Of a stretch of 64,000 nucleotides of DNA, positions 43,091 to 51,104 are shown piece after piece. Below the pieces are notes generated by a model, which was given only the letters and a program-made list of their open reading frames with translations, made no database searches and was not told where the DNA came from. This stretch comes from Promineifilum sp. GTDB lineage: Bacteria > Chloroflexota > Anaerolineae > Promineifilales > Promineifilaceae. The stretch lies in contig JAGOBF010000010.1 in assembly GCA_017983515.1 (NCBI GenBank), positions 1 through 64,000 of the forward strand. The letters are read 5' to 3'. The position numbers and the translations under genes were made by a program. Every line of letters begins with the position of its first letter. Within the stretch, counting starts at the first letter, position 1.

Positions 43091-45649
43091 CTAGACCAGG
43101 TTTTCGCGCGCCTTGGCGCTCAGGTAGTCCATCGTCCAGACCATGATCACGATGGCCCAGATGGCGGTGCCGGCCGCGCCGTACTGGTTCAGGCTGACCC
43201 AGATGCGGAACTGCTGACCAATACCGCCGCCGCCGACGAAGCCGATCACCGTTGACATGCGGATGTTGATATCCCATTGGTAAATGATGAAGGCCAGAAA
43301 CGGCGGCACCAGTTGGGGGACGACAGCATAGACAAGGGACTGCATCCGTGTCGCCCCGGAGGCCGTGATGGCTTCCACCGGGCCGGGATTGATCTCCTCG
43401 ATAGATTCCGAGAAGAGCTTGCCCAGGTTGGGGATATTGTTGAGGGCCAGGGCCAGCACGCCGGCGAACGGCCCCGCTCCCACCCAGGTCGCCGCGATGA
43501 GCACCAGGATGAGCGGCTCGACCGAGCGGCTCACGTTAAAGATCGTGCGCAGCGCAAAGTAAACGGTTTTACCCAGCGGCGAATCGCCCATGATGTTGCG
43601 GGCCGCCAGAAAGCTGAGGGGTATGGCGAACAGCGCGCCCAGTGTGGTGGCGATGAGCGCCATCAGCAGGGTCACGGCCGATAGTCTGACGACCGTCTTG
43701 ACCGTGTCGCTGAGCTGAATGCGGCCGGCCACGTCCTCATAGGTGATCTCGACCCGTGCCGGGGCGCTGCCGTCCTCGCCCACGGTGACAATGGGGTTGA
43801 TCGTTGTTTCTACGGTCAGATTGCCGTCGTCGTCGGTATCGCAGCAATTGGAACGGACGCGCAGAAATGCGCCGCCGGGCAGCACCCAGCGAACGGAGAC
43901 GGTTCGGTTAGGCGGCAGATCAGTCCCGGAAATGACCAGCGGATCGCCGGGTTCGCCACAGGCGACCGAAAGGAGGATGCCCGGATCGGCCGGCGCGGCG
44001 GGTTCGGCCGCGCCGCAGGGAACCACAAGCGGTGCGCTGATGGCCGTGGTGGCCGTTGGCCGGGTGAAAAGTTCCGGTGTGGCGAACTCTCTGGCCAGCG
44101 CCAGGCCCTGGGGGGCGCCGCGGATCAACTCCGCAGGTTCGATCCTGGCTACACGCCACGACCAGACAAAGGCGGCCGCAAAACCGACGACGAGCAAGCC
44201 GCTAATGACTGTGCGCAGAGCCGGACTCTTCGTGCCAATGATGGGCCGGCCCTGGATGATGCGCTCGCGTAGCCAACTGGACGCAAAGTCCAGGACGGCG
44301 ACGACGATAATGATGGCAATGATGGCCGTAGCCATGGCCGAAAAACGGTTCAGACGCACCCACTGGATGACGAGAAAACCCAGACCGGCGTCGCTGACCA
44401 GTCCGATGACCGTCGAGAGCCGCACATTGATGTCGAAGCGGTAGAGCGTGAAGGACGTGAAGGTCGGCAGAATCTGGGGTAAAACGGCGTAGATGACCAT
44501 CTGTGGCCAACTGGCGCCGGTTGCCCGCACGGCCTCAATGGGGCCGGGATCGATGCTCTCGATGGCTTCCGAATAGAGCTTGGCCAGCGCGGCCACGGTG
44601 TGCAGCCAGAGAGCCAGCGTGCCGGCGAATGGCCCCAGCCCCACCCAGACCACAAAGATGATGGCCCACAAAAGCGTCTCGATGGAGCGAATGACATTGA
44701 GGATGGCCCGGACGATATTATAGATGGCGATAGTGACGGCATTTGCGCTCATCAGGTTGCGCGCTGCCAGGAAGCTGACCGGCACGGCAAAGACGACGCC
44801 CAGCACCGTGGCCAGAAAGGCCAGGGCAATGGTCTCGCCGATCTTTTCGATGACCAGGGCAAGGGTTTGCGTGGGTTGCAGCCCGCCCGAGGGAATGCTC
44901 TGCACGGCGCGCACGGCATGGGTCAGTGTTTGGCCGGGGGCGGGCTGGGCGGTCAGGGGCACGGCCTGGGGAACGCGCAAGGTCACTTCGAAGCGGCCGT
45001 CAGCGTCGGCCGTGAACGTGACCACTTGGCCTTCGAGCGTGGCCCGCCGCGGCATACCCAGCGGATCGACCCATTGCATCTGGCCCGACTCGTTGGGTTC
45101 GAAGCCTTCGCCCGTCACCTGCAGCAGGTCGCCCACCTCCGTGCAGGGTGCGCCCAGGATCAAGACCGGGCGGGTCGTCGCCTCGCGATCCGGCGGCGGC
45201 AGAGGCTCTACGCAGGGGACCATGACCGGCGTGACACCGACGAAATCTTCGGTCGGATTTTCGAACAATTCCGGGTGGAGCAGCGAGCGAAGGTAAGGCT
45301 GGACGTTGGGCAGCCCTGTCACCAGCCGCGTGGGCCGTACCTCGGTGACGATGATGGCCGCACCATACAAAACGATGCCGATGAGCAGTAAGGACGTTCC
45401 CCAACCGGGTTGGCCGCCCTTGGCTAGCCGGTAAGCATCACGGCCCATCCACAACAACAGCAAGGCCAGCGGCACTAGCAAGGCATAGGTCTGAGTCCAC
45501 AGGACCAGGGCCAGCAATAGAAAGAAAGTCAGAAAGAGGACAACCCCGCGGGATTTATGGTTGAGGATGAATTGGCCGCTCCCCGGAATAATCACAGAGA
45601 GAACGGCCGGCAGCCAGGGATTCGTGGTCGGCCGGGTTTCAGGTGGCAT
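43091..45649 (-). CDS. phnE: Fused double PhnE-type permease with two extracytoplasmic inserts
   Basis: 852 residues; the usual PhnE is ~270. The N-terminus (~10-100) resembles a TM2-like membrane unit (PWLPAVLSVIIPGSGQF). Permease 1 (~265-465) has the EAA loop PIEAVRATGASWPQMVIYAVLPQ; permease 2 (~650-852) has PVEAITASGATRMQSLVYAVVPQ. Before each permease core is a ~100-residue hydrophilic insert (~145-235 and ~540-640) with a strand pattern like IPT/TIG-type Ig domains (GDLLQVTGEGFEPNE; GDPLVISGTDLPPNR) and a Cys pair. Both halves of the heterodimeric pore are thus on one chain. The start overlaps the phnC stop by 11 bases. Confidence 0.85.
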   Translation of the reverse strand: MPPETRPTTNPWLPAVLSVIIPGSGQFILNHKSRGVVLFLTFFLLLALVLWTQTYALLVPLALLLLWMGRDAYRLAKGGQPGWGTSLLLIGIVLYGAAIIVTEVRPTRLVTGLPNVQPYLRSLLHPELFENPTEDFVGVTPVMVPCVEPLPPPDREATTRPVLILGAPCTEVGDLLQVTGEGFEPNESGQMQWVDPLGMPRRATLEGQVVTFTADADGRFEVTLRVPQAVPLTAQPAPGQTLTHAVRAVQSIPSGGLQPTQTLALVIEKIGETIALAFLATVLGVVFAVPVSFLAARNLMSANAVTIAIYNIVRAILNVIRSIETLLWAIIFVVWVGLGPFAGTLALWLHTVAALAKLYSEAIESIDPGPIEAVRATGASWPQMVIYAVLPQILPTFTSFTLYRFDINVRLSTVIGLVSDAGLGFLVIQWVRLNRFSAMATAIIAIIIVVAVLDFASSWLRERIIQGRPIIGTKSPALRTVISGLLVVGFAAAFVWSWRVARIEPAELIRGAPQGLALAREFATPELFTRPTATTAISAPLVVPCGAAEPAAPADPGILLSVACGEPGDPLVISGTDLPPNRTVSVRWVLPGGAFLRVRSNCCDTDDDGNLTVETTINPIVTVGEDGSAPARVEITYEDVAGRIQLSDTVKTVVRLSAVTLLMALIATTLGALFAIPLSFLAARNIMGDSPLGKTVYFALRTIFNVSRSVEPLILVLIAATWVGAGPFAGVLALALNNIPNLGKLFSESIEEINPGPVEAITASGATRMQSLVYAVVPQLVPPFLAFIIYQWDINIRMSTVIGFVGGGGIGQQFRIWVSLNQYGAAGTAIWAIVIMVWTMDYLSAKARENLV

Positions 45650-46412
45650 TGGACGGCATTACCGAGACCATTTCCGCCTCTTCGCCGTACACCTCTTTAA
45701 ACTTCTCGGGCGTCAACTCGGACGGCAGACCATCGAAAACAAGCTCGCCGTCTTTCAGCCCCACCACACGCGTGGCATATCGATGAACGAGGTCCAGAAA
45801 ATGCAGGCTGCACAAGACGGTAATGCTATCCTGTTGGTTGAGGAGTTCCAGGTAGCGCAAGATCGAATGCGACAAGACGGGATCGAGGCTGGCGACAGGT
45901 TCGTCGGCCAGCAGTAGTTGTGGTTCTTGCATCAAAGCGCGGGCGATGCCGACGCGCTGTTGCTGGCCGCCGGAGAGCTGGTCGGCGCGATTGTCGGCCT
46001 TGTCGGCGATGCCGACGCGCTCCAGCGCGGCAACGGCCCGTTGGCGGTCGGCGGCCGTGAAGCGGCCGAACAAGCTCCACACGGGATGAACGTAGCCCAG
46101 TCGCCCGGTCAGGACGTTGGTCGTGACGCTGCTGCGCTTGACCAGATTGAAGTGCTGAAAAATCATGCCGATCTGCCGGCGAATGTGCCGCAGTTCCGCG
46201 CCGCCGGCGGAGGTGATGTTCTGATCGTTCCATATAATGACCCCGGACGTGGGATCGATCAGGCGATTGATGCAGCGCAACAGCGTGGACTTGCCGGAAC
46301 CGGACAGGCCGATAATAGCCAGAAACTCGCCCTCTTCCACCTCAAAGCTGACGTCGTTGAGAGCGACGGTTCCATCAGGAAATACCTTGGTCAGGTTCTT
46401 AATTTGCAGCAC
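45639..46412 (-). CDS. phnC: PhnC-type ABC transporter ATPase
   Basis: 257 residues. Walker A is [11 protein letters not shown] (~36-46), the Q loop IFQHFNL, the ABC signature [16 protein letters not shown], Walker [14 protein letters not shown], and the switch His in LCSLHF. The sequence follows the phosphonate/phosphite importer ATPase group ([32 protein letters not shown]). It powers the fused permease, whose gene overlaps its 3' end. A long hairpin separates it from phnD. Confidence 0.92.
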   Translation of the reverse strand: MLQIKNLTKVFPDGTVALNDVSFEVEEGEFLAIIGLSGSGKSTLLRCINRLIDPTSGVIIWNDQNITSAGGAELRHIRRQIGMIFQHFNLVKRSSVTTNVLTGRLGYVHPVWSLFGRFTAADRQRAVAALERVGIADKADNRADQLSGGQQQRVGIARALMQEPQLLLADEPVASLDPVLSHSILRYLELLNQQDSITVLCSLHFLDLVHRYATRVVGLKDGELVFDGLPSELTPEKFKEVYGEEAEMVSVMPSNAT

Positions 46413-46426
46413 AGAGGCCCCTTAGC

Positions 46427-46479
46427 GGACAACTTGTCCAAACGTTACCCGGAAGTGTTCAGCTTCCGGGTAACGTTTG
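46427..46479. promoter_or_regulatory. Intercistronic hairpin and palindrome between phnD and phnC
   Basis: A 17-bp stem (46439-46455 with 46463-46479, loop tgttcag) occupies most of the phnD-phnC gap. Directly next to it is a 13-base perfect palindrome, ggacaacttgtcc (46427-46439). There is no T run in either direction, so it more probably stabilises the phnD message or partly attenuates than terminates. Confidence 0.55.
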
Positions 46480-46493
46480 TCACTTGGCGATGG

Positions 46494-47396
46494 TTATTTC
46501 GCCAGGTCTTCGATGTTGATGTTGGCCAGACTCAGGTCGGCCCGGAATTGATCGTAGAAAGCGTCGTTCGACTCCACCAGAGACTCGATGTTATAGAGCG
46601 TGTTGAGCGCTTCTTGCCCTTCGGGCGAGCCGGCGATGTCCAACAGGGCGGCGACAATTTTGGTGCGCATTTCTTCGGGCATGTCCTTGACGAAGGAAAC
46701 GCTGTCGTTGGGGATGTCGCTGGTGGTCGCCAGGACGACTACCTTTTCCAGCACGTCGGGGAACTCTTCTTCGATGCCCGTGCGGGCGTCGGAGAAGGTC
46801 GCGCCGGCGTCGCAGTCACCATTATAGACTTGCGTCACGACGTTGTTGTGGGAACCGGCCTCGATGGTCTGGCTGAAGTCGGTGTCGGGGTTGACGCCGT
46901 TTGCGGCGAGCAGGATGCGGGGGATGATGTAGCCGGAGGTCGAAGCGGGGTCAACCCAGCACATAACCTTGCCGCGCAGGTCTTCGAGGGTCGTGATGCC
47001 GCTGTCGGCGCGCACGATGATCTGGCCGGCGTAGGTGGTCGCCCCGAAGCGCGACGTGGCTAATCCGGCATCGACGCCGCACTGCTCGTTGGCCAACACG
47101 TAGTTAAACGTGTTCAGCCAGCCGATCTGCGCCTGACCGGCGCACATGGCCTCGCGCACGGACGAGAAGTCGGTGCCGACGTTGGACGTCACGGTCAATC
47201 CGGTGCGTTCGGTCAACAGTTGGGCCAGCGTGTCACCGCTGGCGATAATGTCCTGGGTGTCGCCAGATGGGACAAAGGACATAACGATGGGATTCTCGGC
47301 AGTTCCCAGGTCCGGTTCACCAGCGCCGCAAGCGGCCAGGGCGAGCACAAGAACGGCAACGATGCCAAACAGGAAAATCAATCTACGGGCGTTCAT
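46494..47396 (-). CDS. phnD: PhnD-type substrate-binding lipoprotein
   Basis: 300 residues. A lipoprotein signal ends in LALAACG (Cys ~22). The mature part is a type II periplasmic-binding fold with FVPSGDTQDI, EAMCAGQAQIGWLNTFNYV, VDPASTSGYIIPRI, SHNNVVTQVYNGDCDAGATFSDART and the family's SFVKDMPEEM. It captures phosphonate, phosphite or a related oxyanion outside the membrane for PhnC/PhnE; the ligand itself is not predictable. The ATG at 47396 is preceded by GAGGAGG. Confidence 0.9.
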   Translation of the reverse strand: MNARRLIFLFGIVAVLVLALAACGAGEPDLGTAENPIVMSFVPSGDTQDIIASGDTLAQLLTERTGLTVTSNVGTDFSSVREAMCAGQAQIGWLNTFNYVLANEQCGVDAGLATSRFGATTYAGQIIVRADSGITTLEDLRGKVMCWVDPASTSGYIIPRILLAANGVNPDTDFSQTIEAGSHNNVVTQVYNGDCDAGATFSDARTGIEEEFPDVLEKVVVLATTSDIPNDSVSFVKDMPEEMRTKIVAALLDIAGSPEGQEALNTLYNIESLVESNDAFYDQFRADLSLANINIEDLAK

Positions 47397-47496
47397 TCTT
47401 ACCTCCTCGGTTGGAAAAAATGGAAAGGAAGTGCCAAAAAGACGTCTTGCTTTCTGGCGTGTCGCGACGAGCGTTAACTCGACGCGACTTATGTGT

Positions 47497-47525
47497 ATGA
47501 TAATTGCCAACGTCAACTTTGCCAA
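47497..47525 (-). promoter_or_regulatory. Predicted promoter of the phn operon
   Basis: On the minus strand, TTGGCA and TATCAT are separated by 17 bases. The -35 region contains a direct repeat of TTGGCAA 15 bases apart, which could be a regulator site. It lies about 100 bases before the phnD start. Confidence 0.5.
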
Positions 47526-47527
47526 CA

Positions 47528-47561
47528 ATTAAAATGGGCAGCGTTACGCTTCATGCTGCCC
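47528..47561 (-). terminator. Terminator of the regulator-phosphatase operon
   Basis: On the minus strand a 7-bp stem, GGGCAGC/GCTGCCC, is followed by ATTTTAATT. It starts within the last codons of the phosphatase gene. Confidence 0.6.
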
Positions 47562-48197
47562 GGTTCCCGGAACAGGAGGGGCGTGGTAGCAAAATTCCAA
47601 TAATTCCCTTTCGCCGGTGTTGGCGAAGGAGAAGGTCGAAATGGAGGCCGGGGCCGGGTAGCCATCGGGCACGCCACAGACGACGAGTTGCTTGCGTTGT
47701 TCGGCCGACACGGGCAAGCTGTTGGCCCACATGACAGCAAAGGAGATGGGATCGGCGTGGCTCACGCCGACGACGTGCCGGCCGGGATGTTTTTCACGGA
47801 CCAGGTCGAAAAAGGCTACGATTCGGGCCAGCACGTCCTCCGGCTGCTCATAGGGCGGGCTAACTTCGAGATAGAAATTCCAGTCCCGTCGCTCCATCTC
47901 CGCCACGGACTGACCATCGTAGGCTGAATGGATCTCGTTCAGCAGGTCGCATTCGACCAATGGCGTCGTCGGGCCGCAGCGCGACTGGATGATCTCGGCC
48001 GTCTGGAAGGCGCGCAGCATGGGGCTGTGATAGATGACGTCAACCGCGTCTTCACTCAGGTAATCTCCGGCTGCGGCGGCCTGAGCCTGGCCTAGTTGCG
48101 CCAAGCCAAAACCGGGAAGCCGGCCGTAATAAACTTCGCCGGGGTTCTCGACCAGTCCGTGGCGAACGAGAGAAATTTTCGTTTTCAAGGGAATCAA
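47544..48197 (-). CDS. Histidine phosphatase family protein
   Basis: 217 residues of the phosphoglycerate-mutase-like branch. The phosphohistidine motif is SLVRHGLVENP (~9-19), with a conserved second Arg in YHSPMLRAFQTAEII, an acid in LLNEIHS, and the second His in VVGVSHADPIS. It is a broad-specificity phosphatase or mutase; substrate unknown. Its start overlaps the response-regulator stop by 4 bases (ATGA), so the two are co-translated. Confidence 0.86.
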   Translation of the reverse strand: MIPLKTKISLVRHGLVENPGEVYYGRLPGFGLAQLGQAQAAAAGDYLSEDAVDVIYHSPMLRAFQTAEIIQSRCGPTTPLVECDLLNEIHSAYDGQSVAEMERRDWNFYLEVSPPYEQPEDVLARIVAFFDLVREKHPGRHVVGVSHADPISFAVMWANSLPVSAEQRKQLVVCGVPDGYPAPASISTFSFANTGERELLEFCYHAPPVPGTGQHEA

Positions 48198-48880
48198 CTA
48201 CCCTCCGGTAGGCTCAATTTATAGCCTCGCCCCCACACCGTCTCGATCTCTACGTCGGCGCCGGCCAGCCGGTCGCGCAGTTGGGCGACGTGGACGTCGA
48301 CCGTGCGCGTCTGCCCGTGGTACTCATAGCCCCAGGCCAGATCGAGCAACTGATCGCGGGAGAGAACATGGTTGGCGTGGTCGGCCAGGGTCAGCAGCAG
48401 ATCGAACTCTCTGGCCCGCAGGGTGATCGTCTCGTCATCGATCCTGACTTCGCGGCTGGCCGGGTCGATGGTGACGCGGCCGATGCGGCGCGGCTGGTCG
48501 GGACCGAGGCGGCCGCCACCGGTGCGCCTCAGAATGGCGCGAACGCGAGCCACCATCTCGCGCGGGTTAAAGGGCTTGGTCAGATAATCATCGGCCCCCA
48601 TTTCCAGGGCGACGATCTTGTCGATGTCTTGATCGCGGGCGGTGAGCATGAGGATTGGCAGCGTGCTCTCGGCTCGTAGGCGGCGGCAAACTTCCCAGCC
48701 GTCCATTTCCGGCATCATGAGATCGAGAATGAGCAGCGCGGGCGGATCGCTCCGCGCCAGCGCCAGCGCTTGCTCGCCGTTCTCGGCAGTGCGCACGCGA
48801 AAGCCCTCTTTCTCCAGATAGAGACGGGCCAGATCGCGAATGCTGGGTTCGTCGTCGGCGATGAGGATGGTGTCGGGCAT
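48194..48880 (-). CDS. OmpR/PhoB-family response regulator
   Basis: 228 residues. The receiver domain has the acidic pair in ILIADDEPSI, phosphoacceptor Asp in LLILDLMMPEMDGW (~53), Thr in ILMLTARD and Lys in DYLTKPFNP. The C-terminal winged-helix domain has ITLRAREFDLLLTLADHANHVLSRDQLLDLAWGYEY and a TRTVDVHVAQLRDRL recognition helix. The start codon follows directly after a 7-bp tandem repeat and has no clear ribosome site. A likely partner is the orphan kinase at 41533-42969. Confidence 0.92.
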   Translation of the reverse strand: MPDTILIADDEPSIRDLARLYLEKEGFRVRTAENGEQALALARSDPPALLILDLMMPEMDGWEVCRRLRAESTLPILMLTARDQDIDKIVALEMGADDYLTKPFNPREMVARVRAILRRTGGGRLGPDQPRRIGRVTIDPASREVRIDDETITLRAREFDLLLTLADHANHVLSRDQLLDLAWGYEYHGQTRTVDVHVAQLRDRLAGADVEIETVWGRGYKLSLPEGS

Positions 48881-48883
48881 GTC

Positions 48884-48918
48884 GAGATGCGAGATGCGAG
48901 ATGCGAGATACGAGATAA
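48884..48918. repeat. Five-copy heptamer tandem repeat before the response regulator
   Basis: gagatgc repeated three times, then gagatac and gagataa, immediately 5' of the response-regulator start codon (3 bases away). The repeat takes the place of the ribosome-binding site. Confidence 0.85.
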
Positions 48919-48938
48919 GGAGTACCTGTGTCGCGGGA

Positions 48939-49331
48939 TTAGCCGGTGTGAGGTACGAGGGCGATGCACTCTATCTCGACCAGCCCGCCTTTGGGCAGCG
49001 CGCCGACTTCAACGGTGGAGCGCGCCGGGAACGGCTCGGGGAAGTGCCGGGCATAGACGGCGTTCATAGCCGCAAAATCGCCCATGCTCTGCAAAAAGAC
49101 CGTCGTCTTGATCACGTGCTCCAGCGCTGCGCCGGCGGCGGCCAGCACGGCCTGCAGATTCCTCACCACCTGCTCCGTCTGGGTCGCCACATCGTCGCCG
49201 ACGAGCTCGCCGCTCGCGGGGTCGAGGGCCACCTGTCCGGAGGTGAAGACGTGGTTGCCGACCCGGATCGCCTGCGAATAAGGGCCGACCGCGGCCGGAG
49301 CGTCATTGGAATGAATGCGTTTCTTTTCCAT
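48939..49331 (-). CDS. RidA-family (YjgF/YER057c) protein
   Basis: 130 residues, the usual size. NDAPAAVGPYSQAIRVGNHVFTSGQV, VIKTTVFLQSMGDFAAMN, FPARSTVEVGALPKGGLVEIECIA include the conserved Arg and Glu of the active site between trimer subunits. RidA hydrolyses reactive enamine/imine intermediates from PLP enzymes. The ATG at 49331 starts the conserved sequence. It may be cotranscribed with the three Zn-ribbon genes, whose last member ends 19 bases upstream. Confidence 0.92.
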   Translation of the reverse strand: MEKKRIHSNDAPAAVGPYSQAIRVGNHVFTSGQVALDPASGELVGDDVATQTEQVVRNLQAVLAAAGAALEHVIKTTVFLQSMGDFAAMNAVYARHFPEPFPARSTVEVGALPKGGLVEIECIALVPHTG

Positions 49332-49350
49332 CAAATTGTAACCTCGTCAA

Positions 49351-49935
49351 TCATAATTTCTTCAACAGTATCTTCCATTGGTCGTTTTTGCGTTCGGCGG
49401 GCAGCAGCCATAGCGCTTCGCTGTCCAGACGCAGGTCAAAATCGAGGCTTTCCATCCAGTCCGAGCGCTTGGCTTCGATAGAGACGATGACCAACTCCAG
49501 CAGCTTGCGCGCGTCGGCGGGCGTGACGACGGCCGGCTCAAAGGCGACGCCTTCCGGGGGGATGATCGCCTCCATCGTCGGCTGCTTTTCCAACAGCATT
49601 TCCACGATATCGCGCGCCTCGATCAGGTCACAGGCCCAGGCGGGGATATAGACCTGGCGCGGCTGTGCCCAGAAGGCCTGGGCATCCTTTTCGGCCGAGC
49701 GGCCGCCTTGGGTTTTGCGTTCCTTGATCGTTACCTTGGCCCGATAGACCCAGAACGGCAACCACAGAGGCGGGTTCTCCACTGTCGGCCGCACGTATTG
49801 GGCCGAGAGTACGGCCAGGCCGCCCTCATGGATAGCGACGGCTCCGCGACAGTTCGGGCATTGGACAACCTGGTCGTCCCGGCCGGGCGACAGGGCAAAA
49901 TTGCATTTGGGGCAGCGCAACAATAACAGCTTCAT
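49351..49935 (-). CDS. Zn-ribbon protein of unknown function, third of a triplet
   Basis: 194 residues. The N-terminus has a Zn-ribbon, LRCPKCNFALSP...VVQCPNCRGAVAI (two CxxC, ~8-32). Next comes WLPFWVYRAKVTI and later YIPAWACDLIEARDI, segments that match the LPFW and YFPVW motifs in the next two genes. There are no membrane helices. The three genes, 49351-51917, are adjacent, in the same orientation and probably one operon. Confidence 0.7.
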   Translation of the reverse strand: MKLLLLRCPKCNFALSPGRDDQVVQCPNCRGAVAIHEGGLAVLSAQYVRPTVENPPLWLPFWVYRAKVTIKERKTQGGRSAEKDAQAFWAQPRQVYIPAWACDLIEARDIVEMLLEKQPTMEAIIPPEGVAFEPAVVTPADARKLLELVIVSIEAKRSDWMESLDFDLRLDSEALWLLPAERKNDQWKILLKKL

Positions 49936-49939
49936 GGGT

Positions 49940-51091
49940 TCACTTATTGGCGCGCCCTTGGCGGGACATTTCCTCGAAGTCTTCCAGGAGGGTCATCCCG
50001 GTTTTCATCATGCCCGGCAGATCACCAATGCCGGGGATTGCTCCGCCCAATAATCCTTTGCCCGGCCCAGTGGCTGCTTTCTGAAACTCCTTGGGCTTGT
50101 CCTCCACCTCTTCGCCATAGCGAAATTGCCGGTAGCCGAAGAGGATGAGGGCGATCCCCACGACAATGGGCAGCAGCAGAAGGCCGAAACTGTCATCATC
50201 GCCGGACGCGGCGATACCGGCCAGAATGGTGCCGTTGACCAGGACGAGGTTGCCCACGGCCAGGCCAGTGACCAGGGCGGCCGCGCGATAGAGAATATTG
50301 CCCGGCGCCTTGCCGTACATCACCTTGCCGCCGAAGGCATCGATAACCACCTGATAGATCCGGTTTCGATAGGAATAGCGCGCCAACCAGACCGGGAAGT
50401 AGACCAGCGAGAACTCCGGCCGCAAGAGCTGGATGTTCTCGTAGTCAGTGCGCGTCTGCCCGGCCGCCTGCCGGCTGCGATAGAGAAAATGGGCGCGCGC
50501 CTCTTCCTGTGCGTCGGTGCGGGATTCCGACGGCTCGAAGACCATCGCCTCGGCGTGGATCGCCTGGCTGTCGAAGGGCAACAGATCGTCGCGGGAGACG
50601 ACAATGCGATGGACGCCAAACTCGGACACGTCCACGGCGGCGTCGTTCCAGTGCATCGATTCGAAGACGTAGTGCTCGTCGGGCTTGGTTTCGTCCTTGT
50701 CCTTGCGAACGCGGCCGAACAACCAGCCGGCGACGGTGGCTTCCACGCGCCAGAAGGGCAGATAGACGAGTAACATCTCTTCGATTTTGGCCGTGCGGGT
50801 CAGGTCGCGAGCCTTGCGCATGCCGGACAGGAAGCCGCGCACGTGCCCTTCCGCATCGGCGCGTTCGATGCGCCGCGCCACTTGCCAGCGGCGCACTCCG
50901 CGCTCGCCCTGGACCAGCGAATACAGGCTGCAATATGGGCACTGGACAATACGGTCGCCCTCAGCGATGGAGACGACGCCGCTGCAATTGGGACAGATCA
51001 ATCCCTGTGACTGCTCCTTGGCCCGCAGCGCGGGTGCGCCGGCGGCCGGCGCGGCAACGGGATTCGTATCGGGTGGGGTTAGAGAAGCCAT
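49940..51091 (-). CDS. Zn-ribbon membrane protein of unknown function, second of a triplet
   Basis: 383 residues. A Zn-ribbon (LICPNCSGVVSIAEG, VQCPYCSLYSL; ~32-58) is followed by LLVYLPFWRVEATVAG and a long domain containing LVYFPVWLARYSYRNRIYQVVIDAFGGKVMYGKAPGN (~250-286), then two hydrophobic helices (ALVTGLAVGNLVLVNGTILAGI and FGLLLLPIVVGIALILFGY). The C-terminus is amphipathic. The ATG at 51091 is preferred to a longer frame of low complexity. It lies 4 bases from the third gene and 14 from the first. The 'FPVW...Y...VDA.G' segment recurs in the first gene as VHVPIYQFKYRYKDGSYTALVDAATG. Confidence 0.72.
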   Translation of the reverse strand: MASLTPPDTNPVAAPAAGAPALRAKEQSQGLICPNCSGVVSIAEGDRIVQCPYCSLYSLVQGERGVRRWQVARRIERADAEGHVRGFLSGMRKARDLTRTAKIEEMLLVYLPFWRVEATVAGWLFGRVRKDKDETKPDEHYVFESMHWNDAAVDVSEFGVHRIVVSRDDLLPFDSQAIHAEAMVFEPSESRTDAQEEARAHFLYRSRQAAGQTRTDYENIQLLRPEFSLVYFPVWLARYSYRNRIYQVVIDAFGGKVMYGKAPGNILYRAAALVTGLAVGNLVLVNGTILAGIAASGDDDSFGLLLLPIVVGIALILFGYRQFRYGEEVEDKPKEFQKAATGPGKGLLGGAIPGIGDLPGMMKTGMTLLEDFEEMSRQGRANK

Positions 51092-51104
51092 AATCAAGCT
51101 ATGT

